Source of the DNA: an uncultured Neomegalonema sp. | GTDB lineage: Bacteria; Pseudomonadota; Alphaproteobacteria; Rhodobacterales; Rhodobacteraceae | Assembly (NCBI GenBank): GCA_938008165.1 | Contig: CALLLP010000045.1 | Span: 1-41,433, forward strand | DNA length: 41,433 nt | Direction of reading: 5' to 3' | Shown here: piece after piece, positions 1 through 6,719 of the stretch | Numbering within the stretch: position 1 is the stretch's first letter | How the letters are laid out: every line of letters begins with the position of its first letter | Notes under the pieces: model-generated | What the model was told of the DNA's origin: nothing | What the model saw: the letters and a program-made list of their open reading frames with translations, nothing else | Databases searched by the model: none | Program-made: the position numbers and the translations under genes

Positions 1-206
1 ATCAACCGAGCCTTGCGGGAAAGCTAAATGAGGTGCGTACATCAAGTCAAGAAGCTGAGTCTGAATACAGTCGGCGTGCATGAGGCACGTGCCCCCAGAC
101 CTTCACTGAAAATGCAGTGTCGGGAAGCGCAGCAAATCCAACATAAATCGATCATTCGCTCGAATTATGGGACACTCTAAGAAATCTGCAACTATCTGAA
201 AAGTAG

Positions 207-689
207 GCGCATTTGGCTCTCACGCTGTTCATGTTCACGGCTTGCCGGATATCGGACATTATCCATCTTGGTCGTGACAACGAGTTCGAGCGTAAAGGCC
301 TGCGCGGCCTCGGATGGCAACCCCGCAAGAAGGGATCGGCTTATGTTGAAGTGCCGATGCTGCCCCCGCTCTATCGAGCAACGCGTATGTCGAATGTCGT
401 CGGCCCGACCTACCTGTTGAACGAAAAAGGCGTTCCCTTCGGATCGCCGGAAGTTCTCCGCAATCGGTTCCGCAAATAGTGCGATGCGGCTGGACTTGAA
501 GGGCTGTCCAGCCACGGCGTTCGCAAGGCCGCTGGTCATCTGCTCGCACGGAACGGCTGCTCCCAACACCAGATTATGGCGATCCACGGTCACACCGAAG
601 CCAAGACGAGCGAGGTCTATACCAAGGGCGTCGAACGCTGGACACTAGCCGCCGACGCCATGCGCACACTCGAAGATATGGAGTGGTGA
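207..689 (+). pseudogene. Tyrosine recombinase (phage-type integrase) remnant, C-terminal catalytic part with an in-frame amber stop
   Basis: Reading this frame through one TAG codon (477-479) gives about 160 residues with the catalytic layout of a tyrosine recombinase. The first Arg is in TACRISD, a Lys lies in RKKGS, the H-x-x-R box is SHGVRK, and GHTEAKTSEVYTK supplies the last His and the Tyr nucleophile; the frame ends at TGA 687-689. A stop at 204-206 closes the frame on the left and no N-terminal core-binding domain is visible upstream, so the gene is truncated as well as interrupted. Relatives usually have Trp or Arg before the Cys-Asp that follows the amber codon, so a TGG-to-TAG change is a plausible cause (inference). 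The likeliest reading is a dead integrase from the element that entered at the neighbouring tRNA gene. The internal TTG at 213 could start only an 88-residue fragment. Confidence 0.8.
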
Positions 690-786
690 CCGAATATCGG
701 CGGTTTTGGTGCTCGGCACCAATGTTAACTTGGCTTAGGCCACAGAGGCCATTGCTTGCAGCCGCCCGCTTCCCCATATCATTGCA

Positions 787-2694
787 ATGCCAGCCGAACA
801 AAATGGTGAACTGAGATTTCCGACAACAGAGGAATTGACTCCACTTGCTGGCGTCGATCTCTTCCTTGGTTTCGAAGACCAAACCTTGGATGGTGCTGAG
901 AAGGTCAATTTGCTTCGGTTAAAAAGCATCGAACCAGATGACCCTGAACGCCGCCTCCGAATAGTTTTACATTCTGCGTTTACGATGATGTTGAATGTGA
1001 CCAACCCACAAAAGCCTTTTGCGCCTCGTGCAATTTGGGCGGACGGGAGTCGTTCGGCTTGTCTGGAAGATTTTGACGCTAAGCACATTGAAGTCTTGGC
1101 AGCGATAGCTGTTGACACCGGAAACCCTTCTGTTCGTGCCAGACTGTTCGATATTGCATGGTTTCGACAAAGAAGTCTTCACGAGGCTGGTAGACTGGCA
1201 GCTATGGCGTACCTCGAAGCTGCCGAGCAGCTTGATGAAGGTCTGGAGTCTTACAATTACTACGCGCGCTGTTTAACGATCCTCCGGTCTCTCAAATGGC
1301 CCGAACCTGCCTCGACAGTCGCAAGATACGCCGTCCGCCAGTTTCACGCAGAATTGGCTGATTCTGAATGGCAAGGTTTGTTCGCGCGAACGACCGACTT
1401 AGCAATAGAGCACTCTCTCTTCGAACCTGTCGAGTTAGCAAAATCTCTGGAGGCGTACGCCAGTTCTCAGATCAAAGGTTACCCAGATGAAACTTGGTTG
1501 CGTGCCGCTCGCTTGTATCGACAAGCGAAAGATCAATCCAATGAGTATCGCTGCGTATCTCAGGCGGCGGAAAGTAATGTTCGCCGAACGGAGGATATTT
1601 TAACTCGTGGAGGATTGGCTCTAGAAGCTTCGCACTGGCTCGAAACAGCGATCCAAAACCTCCACGGGTATCCACAAGCCAGGGCGCGTAGACAGGAAAT
1701 TCTTGACCAACTGCATAAGCTCCAAGAGCGCATCCCCGGTGAAATGCAAACCTATACTCACGAGTACGACGCCAAACCAATTATTGAAAGCCTCCGCGAC
1801 CAATTTGATCTGTTATCGTTAAAGGACTCCCTATTTGAATTCGCTAGATTGGCCTCACCACCTCCCGCAGATGAGGCATTAAAGGAGGCGCGCGAGCATT
1901 CTAAAGACTATTTTTTTGGCCTTTTCGCGAGCGTGCAAGTAGGCAATCGCGGAAAAACACAAGCAAGGTCTCCGGGATTTTCGAGTTCCGGAAAAGAATA
2001 TGAAAGGGCCCTCGAAGCGAAAGCAGTTGAACTTAGATCAATGCAACGAGCTTTCGTGACGAGACCGGGAATTCTATTCGCGCTCCATCATATTCGAGAG
2101 CGTTATCATGTTTCTGAGGAAGTTCTCGCTAGTCTTCTACGAGAAAGTCCGTTCGTCCCGCCTGAACACATTCGAACAATCGTGCGCGGGTTCGAGCATA
2201 TGTTTAATTCGGATTGGACCAGCGCTTCACACATACTGATCCCAATGCTTGAGGCGATATTGCGACACGTTTTGCGCCTTAACGGAAAGATCGTTTCGAC
2301 ATTTGATAACGCGAGCGGAACTCAGGAAGACATGACGATTACTCGCCTCTTCGATAAGATGCGTGATGATCTCGATGCGGTCTTTTCTGTTCGTGTGACT
2401 ACGGAAATAGATCGGCTCTTCCTGACGAAACACGGCCCACAGCTAAGGCACCAAATCGCACACGCCCTTGGCGACGACGGGCTGTCAAACTCTTCGGAGG
2501 CAGCATACGCTTGCGTCTTTTTGTTCTGGCTAACCTGTTACCCACTCTATCGACATCAAGAAGAGTTGGAACTCGAAGAGCCCGAGAATGTTCAGATAAT
2601 TTTGAAGCGTTCGTGGTGGACACGCCATCTACGCTCACTCCGATCAGTATACGTTCGAATGCAGTACCGAATTAAGGACGCTTGGGGCACTTAG
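787..2694 (+). CDS. Large DUF4209-type protein with a HEPN-like R-x4-H motif
   Basis: This 635-residue soluble protein has no signal peptide or membrane segment. The C-terminal third resembles DUF4209: an Asp/Ser-rich helix entry near residue 475, a long helical segment, then LRHQIAHALGDDG at residues 553-565 with R554 and H559. DUF4209 is described by a conserved RNxxxHG motif, which places it near HEPN-type helical domains; here the Asn is His and the Gly is Ala, so the motif is degenerate. The N-terminal two thirds are helical, likely the accessory region (DUF7380-like) that accompanies DUF4209. The gene is clearly more AT-rich than its neighbours, which suggests transfer. It sits between an integrase remnant and a tRNA gene. 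No Shine-Dalgarno sequence is evident before the ATG, so the start is the first available in frame. The function is unknown; an RNase, defence or stress role would be a guess from context. Confidence 0.72.
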   Translation: MPAEQNGELRFPTTEELTPLAGVDLFLGFEDQTLDGAEKVNLLRLKSIEPDDPERRLRIVLHSAFTMMLNVTNPQKPFAPRAIWADGSRSACLEDFDAKHIEVLAAIAVDTGNPSVRARLFDIAWFRQRSLHEAGRLAAMAYLEAAEQLDEGLESYNYYARCLTILRSLKWPEPASTVARYAVRQFHAELADSEWQGLFARTTDLAIEHSLFEPVELAKSLEAYASSQIKGYPDETWLRAARLYRQAKDQSNEYRCVSQAAESNVRRTEDILTRGGLALEASHWLETAIQNLHGYPQARARRQEILDQLHKLQERIPGEMQTYTHEYDAKPIIESLRDQFDLLSLKDSLFEFARLASPPPADEALKEAREHSKDYFFGLFASVQVGNRGKTQARSPGFSSSGKEYERALEAKAVELRSMQRAFVTRPGILFALHHIRERYHVSEEVLASLLRESPFVPPEHIRTIVRGFEHMFNSDWTSASHILIPMLEAILRHVLRLNGKIVSTFDNASGTQEDMTITRLFDKMRDDLDAVFSVRVTTEIDRLFLTKHGPQLRHQIAHALGDDGLSNSSEAAYACVFLFWLTCYPLYRHQEELELEEPENVQIILKRSWWTRHLRSLRSVYVRMQYRIKDAWGT

Positions 2695-2711
2695 GACAAA
2701 CCAAAACAGCA

Positions 2712-2755
2712 AAGTGTTCCACACTCGTTTTGTTCACGTTTGGCGTGGGACACTT
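2712..2755 (+). repeat. Imperfect inverted repeat (possible terminator) after the DUF4209 gene
   Basis: Arms 2712-2724 and 2743-2755 form a 13-bp stem with one mismatch and one G-T pair around an 18-nt loop. It starts 17 nt after the stop codon of the DUF4209 gene, which suits a transcription terminator, but no T-run follows. The right arm contains TGGGACACT, which recurs at 168-176, so it may instead belong to the island boundary. Confidence 0.4.
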
Positions 2756-2806
2756 ATGCTTATAGAATATTGAAATATATAATATATTTCAGACGTTCCA
2801 AGTCTT

Positions 2807-2883
2807 TGGTAGGCCCGGAGGGACTTGAACCCCCAACCAATCCGTTATGAGCGGACTGCTCTAACCAGTTGAGCTACAGGCCC
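2807..2883 (-). tRNA. tRNA with CAT anticodon, probably tRNA-Ile2 (lysidine-modified)
   Basis: The reverse strand folds as a complete 77-nt tRNA including an encoded CCA (2807-2809). It has a 7-bp acceptor stem (2877-2883 with 2811-2817), D arm GCTC/GAGC, anticodon stem GTCCG/CGGAT around loop CTCATAA, and T loop TTCAAGT. The CAT anticodon fits initiator Met, elongator Met or Ile2. The G/C-rich acceptor and the CTCATAA loop resemble bacterial Ile2 tRNAs, whose C34 is changed to lysidine by TilS, so Ile2 is preferred; elongator Met cannot be fully excluded. Its 3' end faces the integrase remnant and the AT-rich gene, the usual position of an integration target. Confidence 0.93.
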
Positions 2884-2893
2884 CTTGGTTTTC

Positions 2894-2922
2894 GGAATAG
2901 ATCGGGGGAGCGCGGGCGTCAA
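2894..2922 (-). promoter_or_regulatory. Sigma-70-type promoter of the CAT-anticodon tRNA
   Basis: On the reverse strand, -35 TTGACG (2917-2922) and -10 TATTCC (2894-2899) are separated by exactly 17 nt. The -10 ends 10 nt before the first base of the mature tRNA. Assigned by motif and position only. Confidence 0.5.
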
Positions 2923-2966
2923 CTGTCGTGAGGCTCCCTTGGTCGCGTCAGGTCGGGAATGCATCA

Positions 2967-3668
2967 TCAATCGGTCTGCGGGCGGGCGGTTGCGCTTTTG
3001 AAGATGACCCAGAGGATCTTCGTTCCTGCCGCAAAAGTGCCCCGAATCGTGCCGGAAATCTTCGAATGGCCGATGCGTTTGCGGTAGGGGACCGGCACTT
3101 CGATGACCTTCATCCGGTGTTGCGCGGCCTTGACCTGCATCTCCACGGTCCAGCCGAAATCGGTGTCGCGCATGTCAAGCCGCTCCAGCGCCTTGCGCGT
3201 GATGGCGCGAAAGGGGCCGAGATCCGTGTGGTGCACGCCCCAGAACAGCCGGATCAGACGACAGGCGAGCCAGTTGCCAAATCGCTGCGTCGTGGTCAGC
3301 GCGCCCGCCTCGGCGCCGCCCAGAACCCGCGATCCGATCACCATATCGATGCCATCCGTGGCGAGGGGATCGACGAGCGCGTCCATGCGCGCGGGATAAT
3401 CGGCGAGATCGCCATCCACGAAGATCAGCACATCCGTCTCACCGGCGGCGGCAATTCCGGCGAGGCAGGCGCTGCCATAGCCACGCTGTGGGGCGTCAAC
3501 GACGGTGGCCCCGGCATCTCGTGCGCGCTCTGCCGTGCGGTCGGTCGAGCCATTATCGGCGACGATGATCCGGTCGACCCAATCAGGGATTTCGGCGATG
3601 ACACCGCCAATCGCCTCCTCCTCGTTCAGAGCGGGAATGATGACGGTGCAGTGATGGGTAAGTCTCAT
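2967..3668 (-). CDS. Family 2 glycosyltransferase, polyprenol-phosphate-sugar synthase type (DPM1-like)
   Basis: This 233-residue cytosolic GT-A enzyme begins with the standard nucleotide-sugar fold: VIIPALNEE near residue 9, VADNGSTDRT near 36, and the DxD-like FVDGD near 83 that binds metal and sugar nucleotide. GSRVLGG and DLGPFRAI follow, as in bacterial relatives of dolichol-phosphate mannosyl/glucosyl transferases. It lacks the C-terminal membrane segments of longer family members, so it probably works at the membrane surface, moving a hexose from NDP- or GDP-sugar to polyprenyl phosphate. The start overlaps the stop of the upstream polytopic glycosyltransferase by 4 nt, so the two are translationally coupled. 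The inferred scheme is that this enzyme makes the lipid-linked donor and the partner uses it outside the membrane. The exact sugar cannot be read from sequence. Confidence 0.85.
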   Translation of the reverse strand: MRLTHHCTVIIPALNEEEAIGGVIAEIPDWVDRIIVADNGSTDRTAERARDAGATVVDAPQRGYGSACLAGIAAAGETDVLIFVDGDLADYPARMDALVDPLATDGIDMVIGSRVLGGAEAGALTTTQRFGNWLACRLIRLFWGVHHTDLGPFRAITRKALERLDMRDTDFGWTVEMQVKAAQHRMKVIEVPVPYRKRIGHSKISGTIRGTFAAGTKILWVIFKSATARPQTD

Positions 3669-5038
3669 GCTGTCTTGCGCCTTGTCAGAAGATCATACGC
3701 GAGCAAAGCAAGCACCGGGCCGAATTCCAGCCAGACGATCCATTGATCGAATAGATGCGCGTTTCCCCAGAAATGCATGTCGAAACGCAGGTAATAGAAG
3801 GGTAGCAACACGCCGAGCAACATCAGCCCCCTGACCGGCACAATGCACAGGAAGGGCAATATCCAGACGTAATACCATGGATAAGCGGTCGGGCTGAACA
3901 ACAGCAGCAGCGCGGCGACGGTGAGAGCGGCGGCGGGAATATGCGCGCGATCGGTCAGGCGCCAGCCGAGAACGATGGCCGTGATTCCAAGGGCGAGGGC
4001 GATGATGATCCGCACGACCGTATTCGGATTGACGGGAATGTACCCTGTCTCGTCCATCAGGGTCCATGCCGTCAGTTCGCGCAAGGCACCGAACAGCGCG
4101 TGGTTGCGCTCCCACCCGCCCGCATAGGCGACGAGACCCGATTGACTGTCAAGTCGCCCCAGGATCATGGGCATCGCGATCAGAGCGGTGACGAGCACGA
4201 GCACAATCCCGGCGGTCATCCAGACGCGCCATCGCCCCTGCCAGATCAGGATCGGCGCGAGGATCAGCGGCCAGACCTTGACTCCGGCGGCAACGGCCAG
4301 CGCGACACCTGCGAGGATCGGGCGGGCTCGCACGGCCAGCAACACCGCTCCGGCAAGCGCAGGGAGAAGCAGGGCATCCATATGCGCGGAATTGATCAAT
4401 TCCTTCGCGATCAGCGGATTCCACCAATAGATCGCGATCCAGCTTGACGCGCGGCCTAACTCGCGCAGCAACAGGACCAATACCCCGATCCCCGCGAGTT
4501 CTGCCGCCAGAAACACGATCCGCAGCCCCGTAATCCCCCAAGGATCAATCAGATGCGCGATCCAGAAGGCGACCTGTGCCACGGGGGGATAGATCGTGGC
4601 GAGATTTCCATAGCTGATGGCTTCGGCAACCGCCCCCGATTGCGCGACCAGCGCCGTCCATTCCGGCCCGGCATTGCCAAGAATGGCATCACCCGGCCCG
4701 ACGGCAAAGGGGTTCAGGCCCGCTTGCACGGCCCCTGCATCCCAGAGATAGCGGAAAAAATCGATCTCGCGGATCGGGTCGGAGGCAAAATAGATCAGGC
4801 GCATCGCAAGGCCGATGCCGATCGCCAGCACCAGCGATACCTCGCCAAGCCGCAGCGACCTTGGCAAACTCAACCATGCCAGACCCGCTATGCCGAGTGT
4901 CAGCCCGGTAATCCAGGCTGCGGCATCGGCCTGAAGCGATACGCCGGTCAGAAAAACACTCGACCCGAGGACCGCGAAGCAAATGACTGACAAGGGAACA
5001 TGCATGGGAAACGCCACATAAAAAATGGGGAACGCCAC
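3665..5038 (-). CDS. Polytopic GT87/DUF2029-like (GT-C) glycosyltransferase
   Basis: The roughly 457-residue protein has about a dozen hydrophobic segments. After the second or third comes IREIDFFRYLWDAGAVQAG, matching the loop of lipid-dependent mannosyltransferases (acidic residues, RYLWD, then GLNPF). AGVKVWPL near residue 250 is another GT87 feature. Such enzymes take a hexose from a polyprenyl-phosphate donor on the outer face of the inner membrane. It is the first gene of a two-gene unit with the DPM1-like enzyme, with a 4-nt overlap. The chosen GTG start (5038) has GGGGAG about 9 nt upstream; an in-frame GTG at 5017 and ATG at 5005 are alternatives, so the first 11 residues are uncertain. 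The acceptor is unknown: lipid A, exopolysaccharide or glycoprotein are all possible. Confidence 0.8.
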   Translation of the reverse strand: MAFPIFYVAFPMHVPLSVICFAVLGSSVFLTGVSLQADAAAWITGLTLGIAGLAWLSLPRSLRLGEVSLVLAIGIGLAMRLIYFASDPIREIDFFRYLWDAGAVQAGLNPFAVGPGDAILGNAGPEWTALVAQSGAVAEAISYGNLATIYPPVAQVAFWIAHLIDPWGITGLRIVFLAAELAGIGVLVLLLRELGRASSWIAIYWWNPLIAKELINSAHMDALLLPALAGAVLLAVRARPILAGVALAVAAGVKVWPLILAPILIWQGRWRVWMTAGIVLVLVTALIAMPMILGRLDSQSGLVAYAGGWERNHALFGALRELTAWTLMDETGYIPVNPNTVVRIIIALALGITAIVLGWRLTDRAHIPAAALTVAALLLLFSPTAYPWYYVWILPFLCIVPVRGLMLLGVLLPFYYLRFDMHFWGNAHLFDQWIVWLEFGPVLALLAYDLLTRRKTA

Positions 5039-5181
5039 GCAGAGACGCTCCCCATAGCAAGGTCGAAATCCGGTGACAGTGATATGGGATCACAGGTGAC
5101 CGCATATCACTGATAATCGAGCCGTTACCTGTCAACAGGGCCGACCGACCGCACCGGCTTCTCTCGATGCAGCCCGTCCAA

Positions 5182-5670
5182 TTACTGGACCGGGCCTACA
5201 TATGCGCCGGTATCGATGTACTGGCTGGTGTCGATGGCGCTGCCAGAAACCGTTCCTGCGGTGGTTCCGTAGGTCGTGGTCGCCGTCGTGCCGGTATAGA
5301 CGGTGCCAGCGGTCGTGCCCGTATAGGTCGTCGCGCCAGCCGTGGTGCTCGTGTAGCTGCTTGGGCTTGGGGTTTTGACGGTGCCATAGCTGCCCGTGCT
5401 GCTGCCTGCGGCTTGCTGGCCATAGCTGCCCGTGCTGCTGCCTGCGGTCTTCTCACCATAGCTGTAGCTGCCGGTGCTGCTGCCCGCGGCTTTTTGGCCA
5501 TAGCTGCCGGTGCTGCTGCCAGCGGTCTTTTCGCCGTAGCTATAGCTGCCCGTGCTGCTGCCTGCACCGCCAGCCATGACAGGAACGACGCTCAGTGCGA
5601 GAGCGCCTGCAATCGCTGCCGACATGGAAATCTTGTTCAGCGCCTTACGGTTGCGTTCGATTACTTGCAT
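5182..5670 (-). CDS. Exported low-complexity protein with alternating GSSTGSY repeats
   Basis: This 162-residue protein starts with a charged n-region and hydrophobic core (residues 17-33, ending PVMA), a convincing Sec signal peptide. The mature part opens with five units sharing AGSSTGSY (residues 36-99): units ending SYGEKT (14 residues) alternate with units ending GQKA or GQQA (12 residues), and the last ends GTVK. A second Thr/Ala-rich section repeats YTGTTAGTV-like blocks. There is no Cys, almost no charge, and many Ser, Thr, Gly and Tyr. The ATG has AGGAGA about 7 nt upstream. It is monocistronic, with about 200 bp of upstream DNA containing a nested inverted repeat. No known family is recognised; a cell-surface, adhesive or glycosylated periplasmic protein would fit the composition, but this is a guess. 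Confidence 0.72.
   Translation of the reverse strand: MQVIERNRKALNKISMSAAIAGALALSVVPVMAGGAGSSTGSYSYGEKTAGSSTGSYGQKAAGSSTGSYSYGEKTAGSSTGSYGQQAAGSSTGSYGTVKTPSPSSYTSTTAGATTYTGTTAGTVYTGTTATTTYGTTAGTVSGSAIDTSQYIDTGAYVGPVQ
5374..5565 (-). repeat. In-gene tandem repeat array (alternating 42- and 36-nt units)
   Basis: The DNA for residues 36-99 of the exported protein consists of five related units, long-short-long-short-short, giving a higher-order period of 78 nt. The units are very similar at nucleotide level, so slippage or recombination between strains is likely. Repeat number should be treated as uncertain in an assembly. Confidence 0.85.
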
Positions 5671-5724
5671 TATGTTCTCCTGGAAGCTTTGTTTCTTGCA
5701 ACGAGATAGGAAGTGGGGCTGCGG

Positions 5725-5773
5725 GGATCGAATTTCAAAGAAAATGCTTTGACATTAACGTGAGATTCGATCC
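5725..5773. repeat. Nested inverted repeat upstream of the repeat-protein gene
   Basis: GGATCGAAT (5725-5733) is exactly inverted at 5765-5773. Within the 31-nt spacer, CAAAG and CTTTG form a second small stem. It lies 55-103 nt before the start codon of the repeat-protein gene and also downstream of the DUF547 gene, so it may be an operator, a leader structure or a terminator. Confidence 0.35.
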
Positions 5774-5873
5774 GAATTTAGTGAGCATTTGAAAGAACCG
5801 GGTTTCGATGAGGGGCATACCCCGGATTATCAGTCAATCGCGTATAATCTGTTCACGAAACAGCGTATTATTA

Positions 5874-6719
5874 TCATTCCTGAGACGCATTCGCCGTGTC
5901 GTTCAGCGACCAGTCATAGGCGTAGCGGTCGACCCGGTTGCGCCCTTCGAGCCGGGCGCGCAGATCGGGCCGGGCCGCTTGGGCGATCCGGGCGATGATT
6001 GCGGCTTCGTCCTGGCCAAAATCCTCCCGGAACCACGCATAGATTTTCGAAAGCGTCAGGCCCCCCTCTCCATCGATATGCACGCCGCGCGGATCGTTCA
6101 CATAGGCCCGCTCCGCCGCCGCAAGGTCTTGTTCCAGCCGTTCGGCCCGCCATGCGCGGGGCATGAGATTCGGACAGGCCGTGGCGGCACAGTTCAGCGC
6201 ATAATGGATGCGCGCTTCCTTATAGACGGGGCGGATGATGCGGTGCTCGATGTCATTGAGGCTCAACACCTCGCCTTCGACCGTGACGGCCGCGCGATCC
6301 CATGGCCCGGTGGGTAACAGGCCATCCGTGATCTTGAGGATCGAATCCACGGGATAGGCATCCAGCACCGTATCGACGGTGGCCGCATTGTAGAGATTGA
6401 TCCAGAAGGCAAGCTGCTGATCGCGGGTCAGCGTCGCGGGCCGCACCTGTTGCAGCGCTCCGAGATACGCGGTCAGCCGCGCGCGATCCTCTGCGGTCAC
6501 AGCCCCGTAATCGAGACGGTTGACCCCTTGCGCATCGGTGGACAGATAGCGCGCAAGAAACGCATCCCAAAGCGCATGATCGGCCATGCGCGTCTGTTCG
6601 GGGGCCGCCTGCGCCCATTGCCGATCGAGCAATAGCGGCTCTGGCAGGGTCGCCCGCTCGATGCTGACGCAGGCCGCCGGGGCCGTTGTCAGGAAGGCCA
6701 GCATGGCAAATCGTTTCAT
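5874..6719 (-). CDS. DUF547-domain putative lipoprotein or secreted protein
   Basis: This 281-residue protein has a hydrophobic N-terminus ending in TAPAAC, a signal peptide with a possible but non-canonical lipobox (Cys17). DUF547 hallmarks follow: LDYGAV near residue 68, AFWINLYNAATVDTV near 107, SLNDIEHRIIRP near 160, and IHYALNCAATACP near 178 with two Cys residues. DUF547 belongs to the wider papain/transglutaminase-like fold according to some fold analyses, but its activity is not established. The ATG at 6719 was chosen over an upstream in-frame start because it makes the classical ATGA overlap with the radical-SAM gene and gives a proper signal peptide. The coupling suggests that the periplasmic DUF547 protein and the radical-SAM enzyme act in one pathway. 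The product is unknown. Confidence 0.85.
   Translation of the reverse strand: MKRFAMLAFLTTAPAACVSIERATLPEPLLLDRQWAQAAPEQTRMADHALWDAFLARYLSTDAQGVNRLDYGAVTAEDRARLTAYLGALQQVRPATLTRDQQLAFWINLYNAATVDTVLDAYPVDSILKITDGLLPTGPWDRAAVTVEGEVLSLNDIEHRIIRPVYKEARIHYALNCAATACPNLMPRAWRAERLEQDLAAAERAYVNDPRGVHIDGEGGLTLSKIYAWFREDFGQDEAAIIARIAQAARPDLRARLEGRNRVDRYAYDWSLNDTANASQE

Noticed and set aside
192..593. 133-codon reverse frame opposite the integrase remnant
   Set aside because: The forward frame has recombinase motifs; the reverse frame has none and is explained as a shadow.
5374..5565. CRISPR-like array
   Set aside because: Units are adjacent without unique spacers and encode protein repeats in frame.
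5167..5709. 180-codon forward frame across the repeat protein
   Set aside because: The Ala/Gly/Arg-rich sequence is the mirror of the repeat DNA; the reverse frame has a signal peptide and ribosome site.
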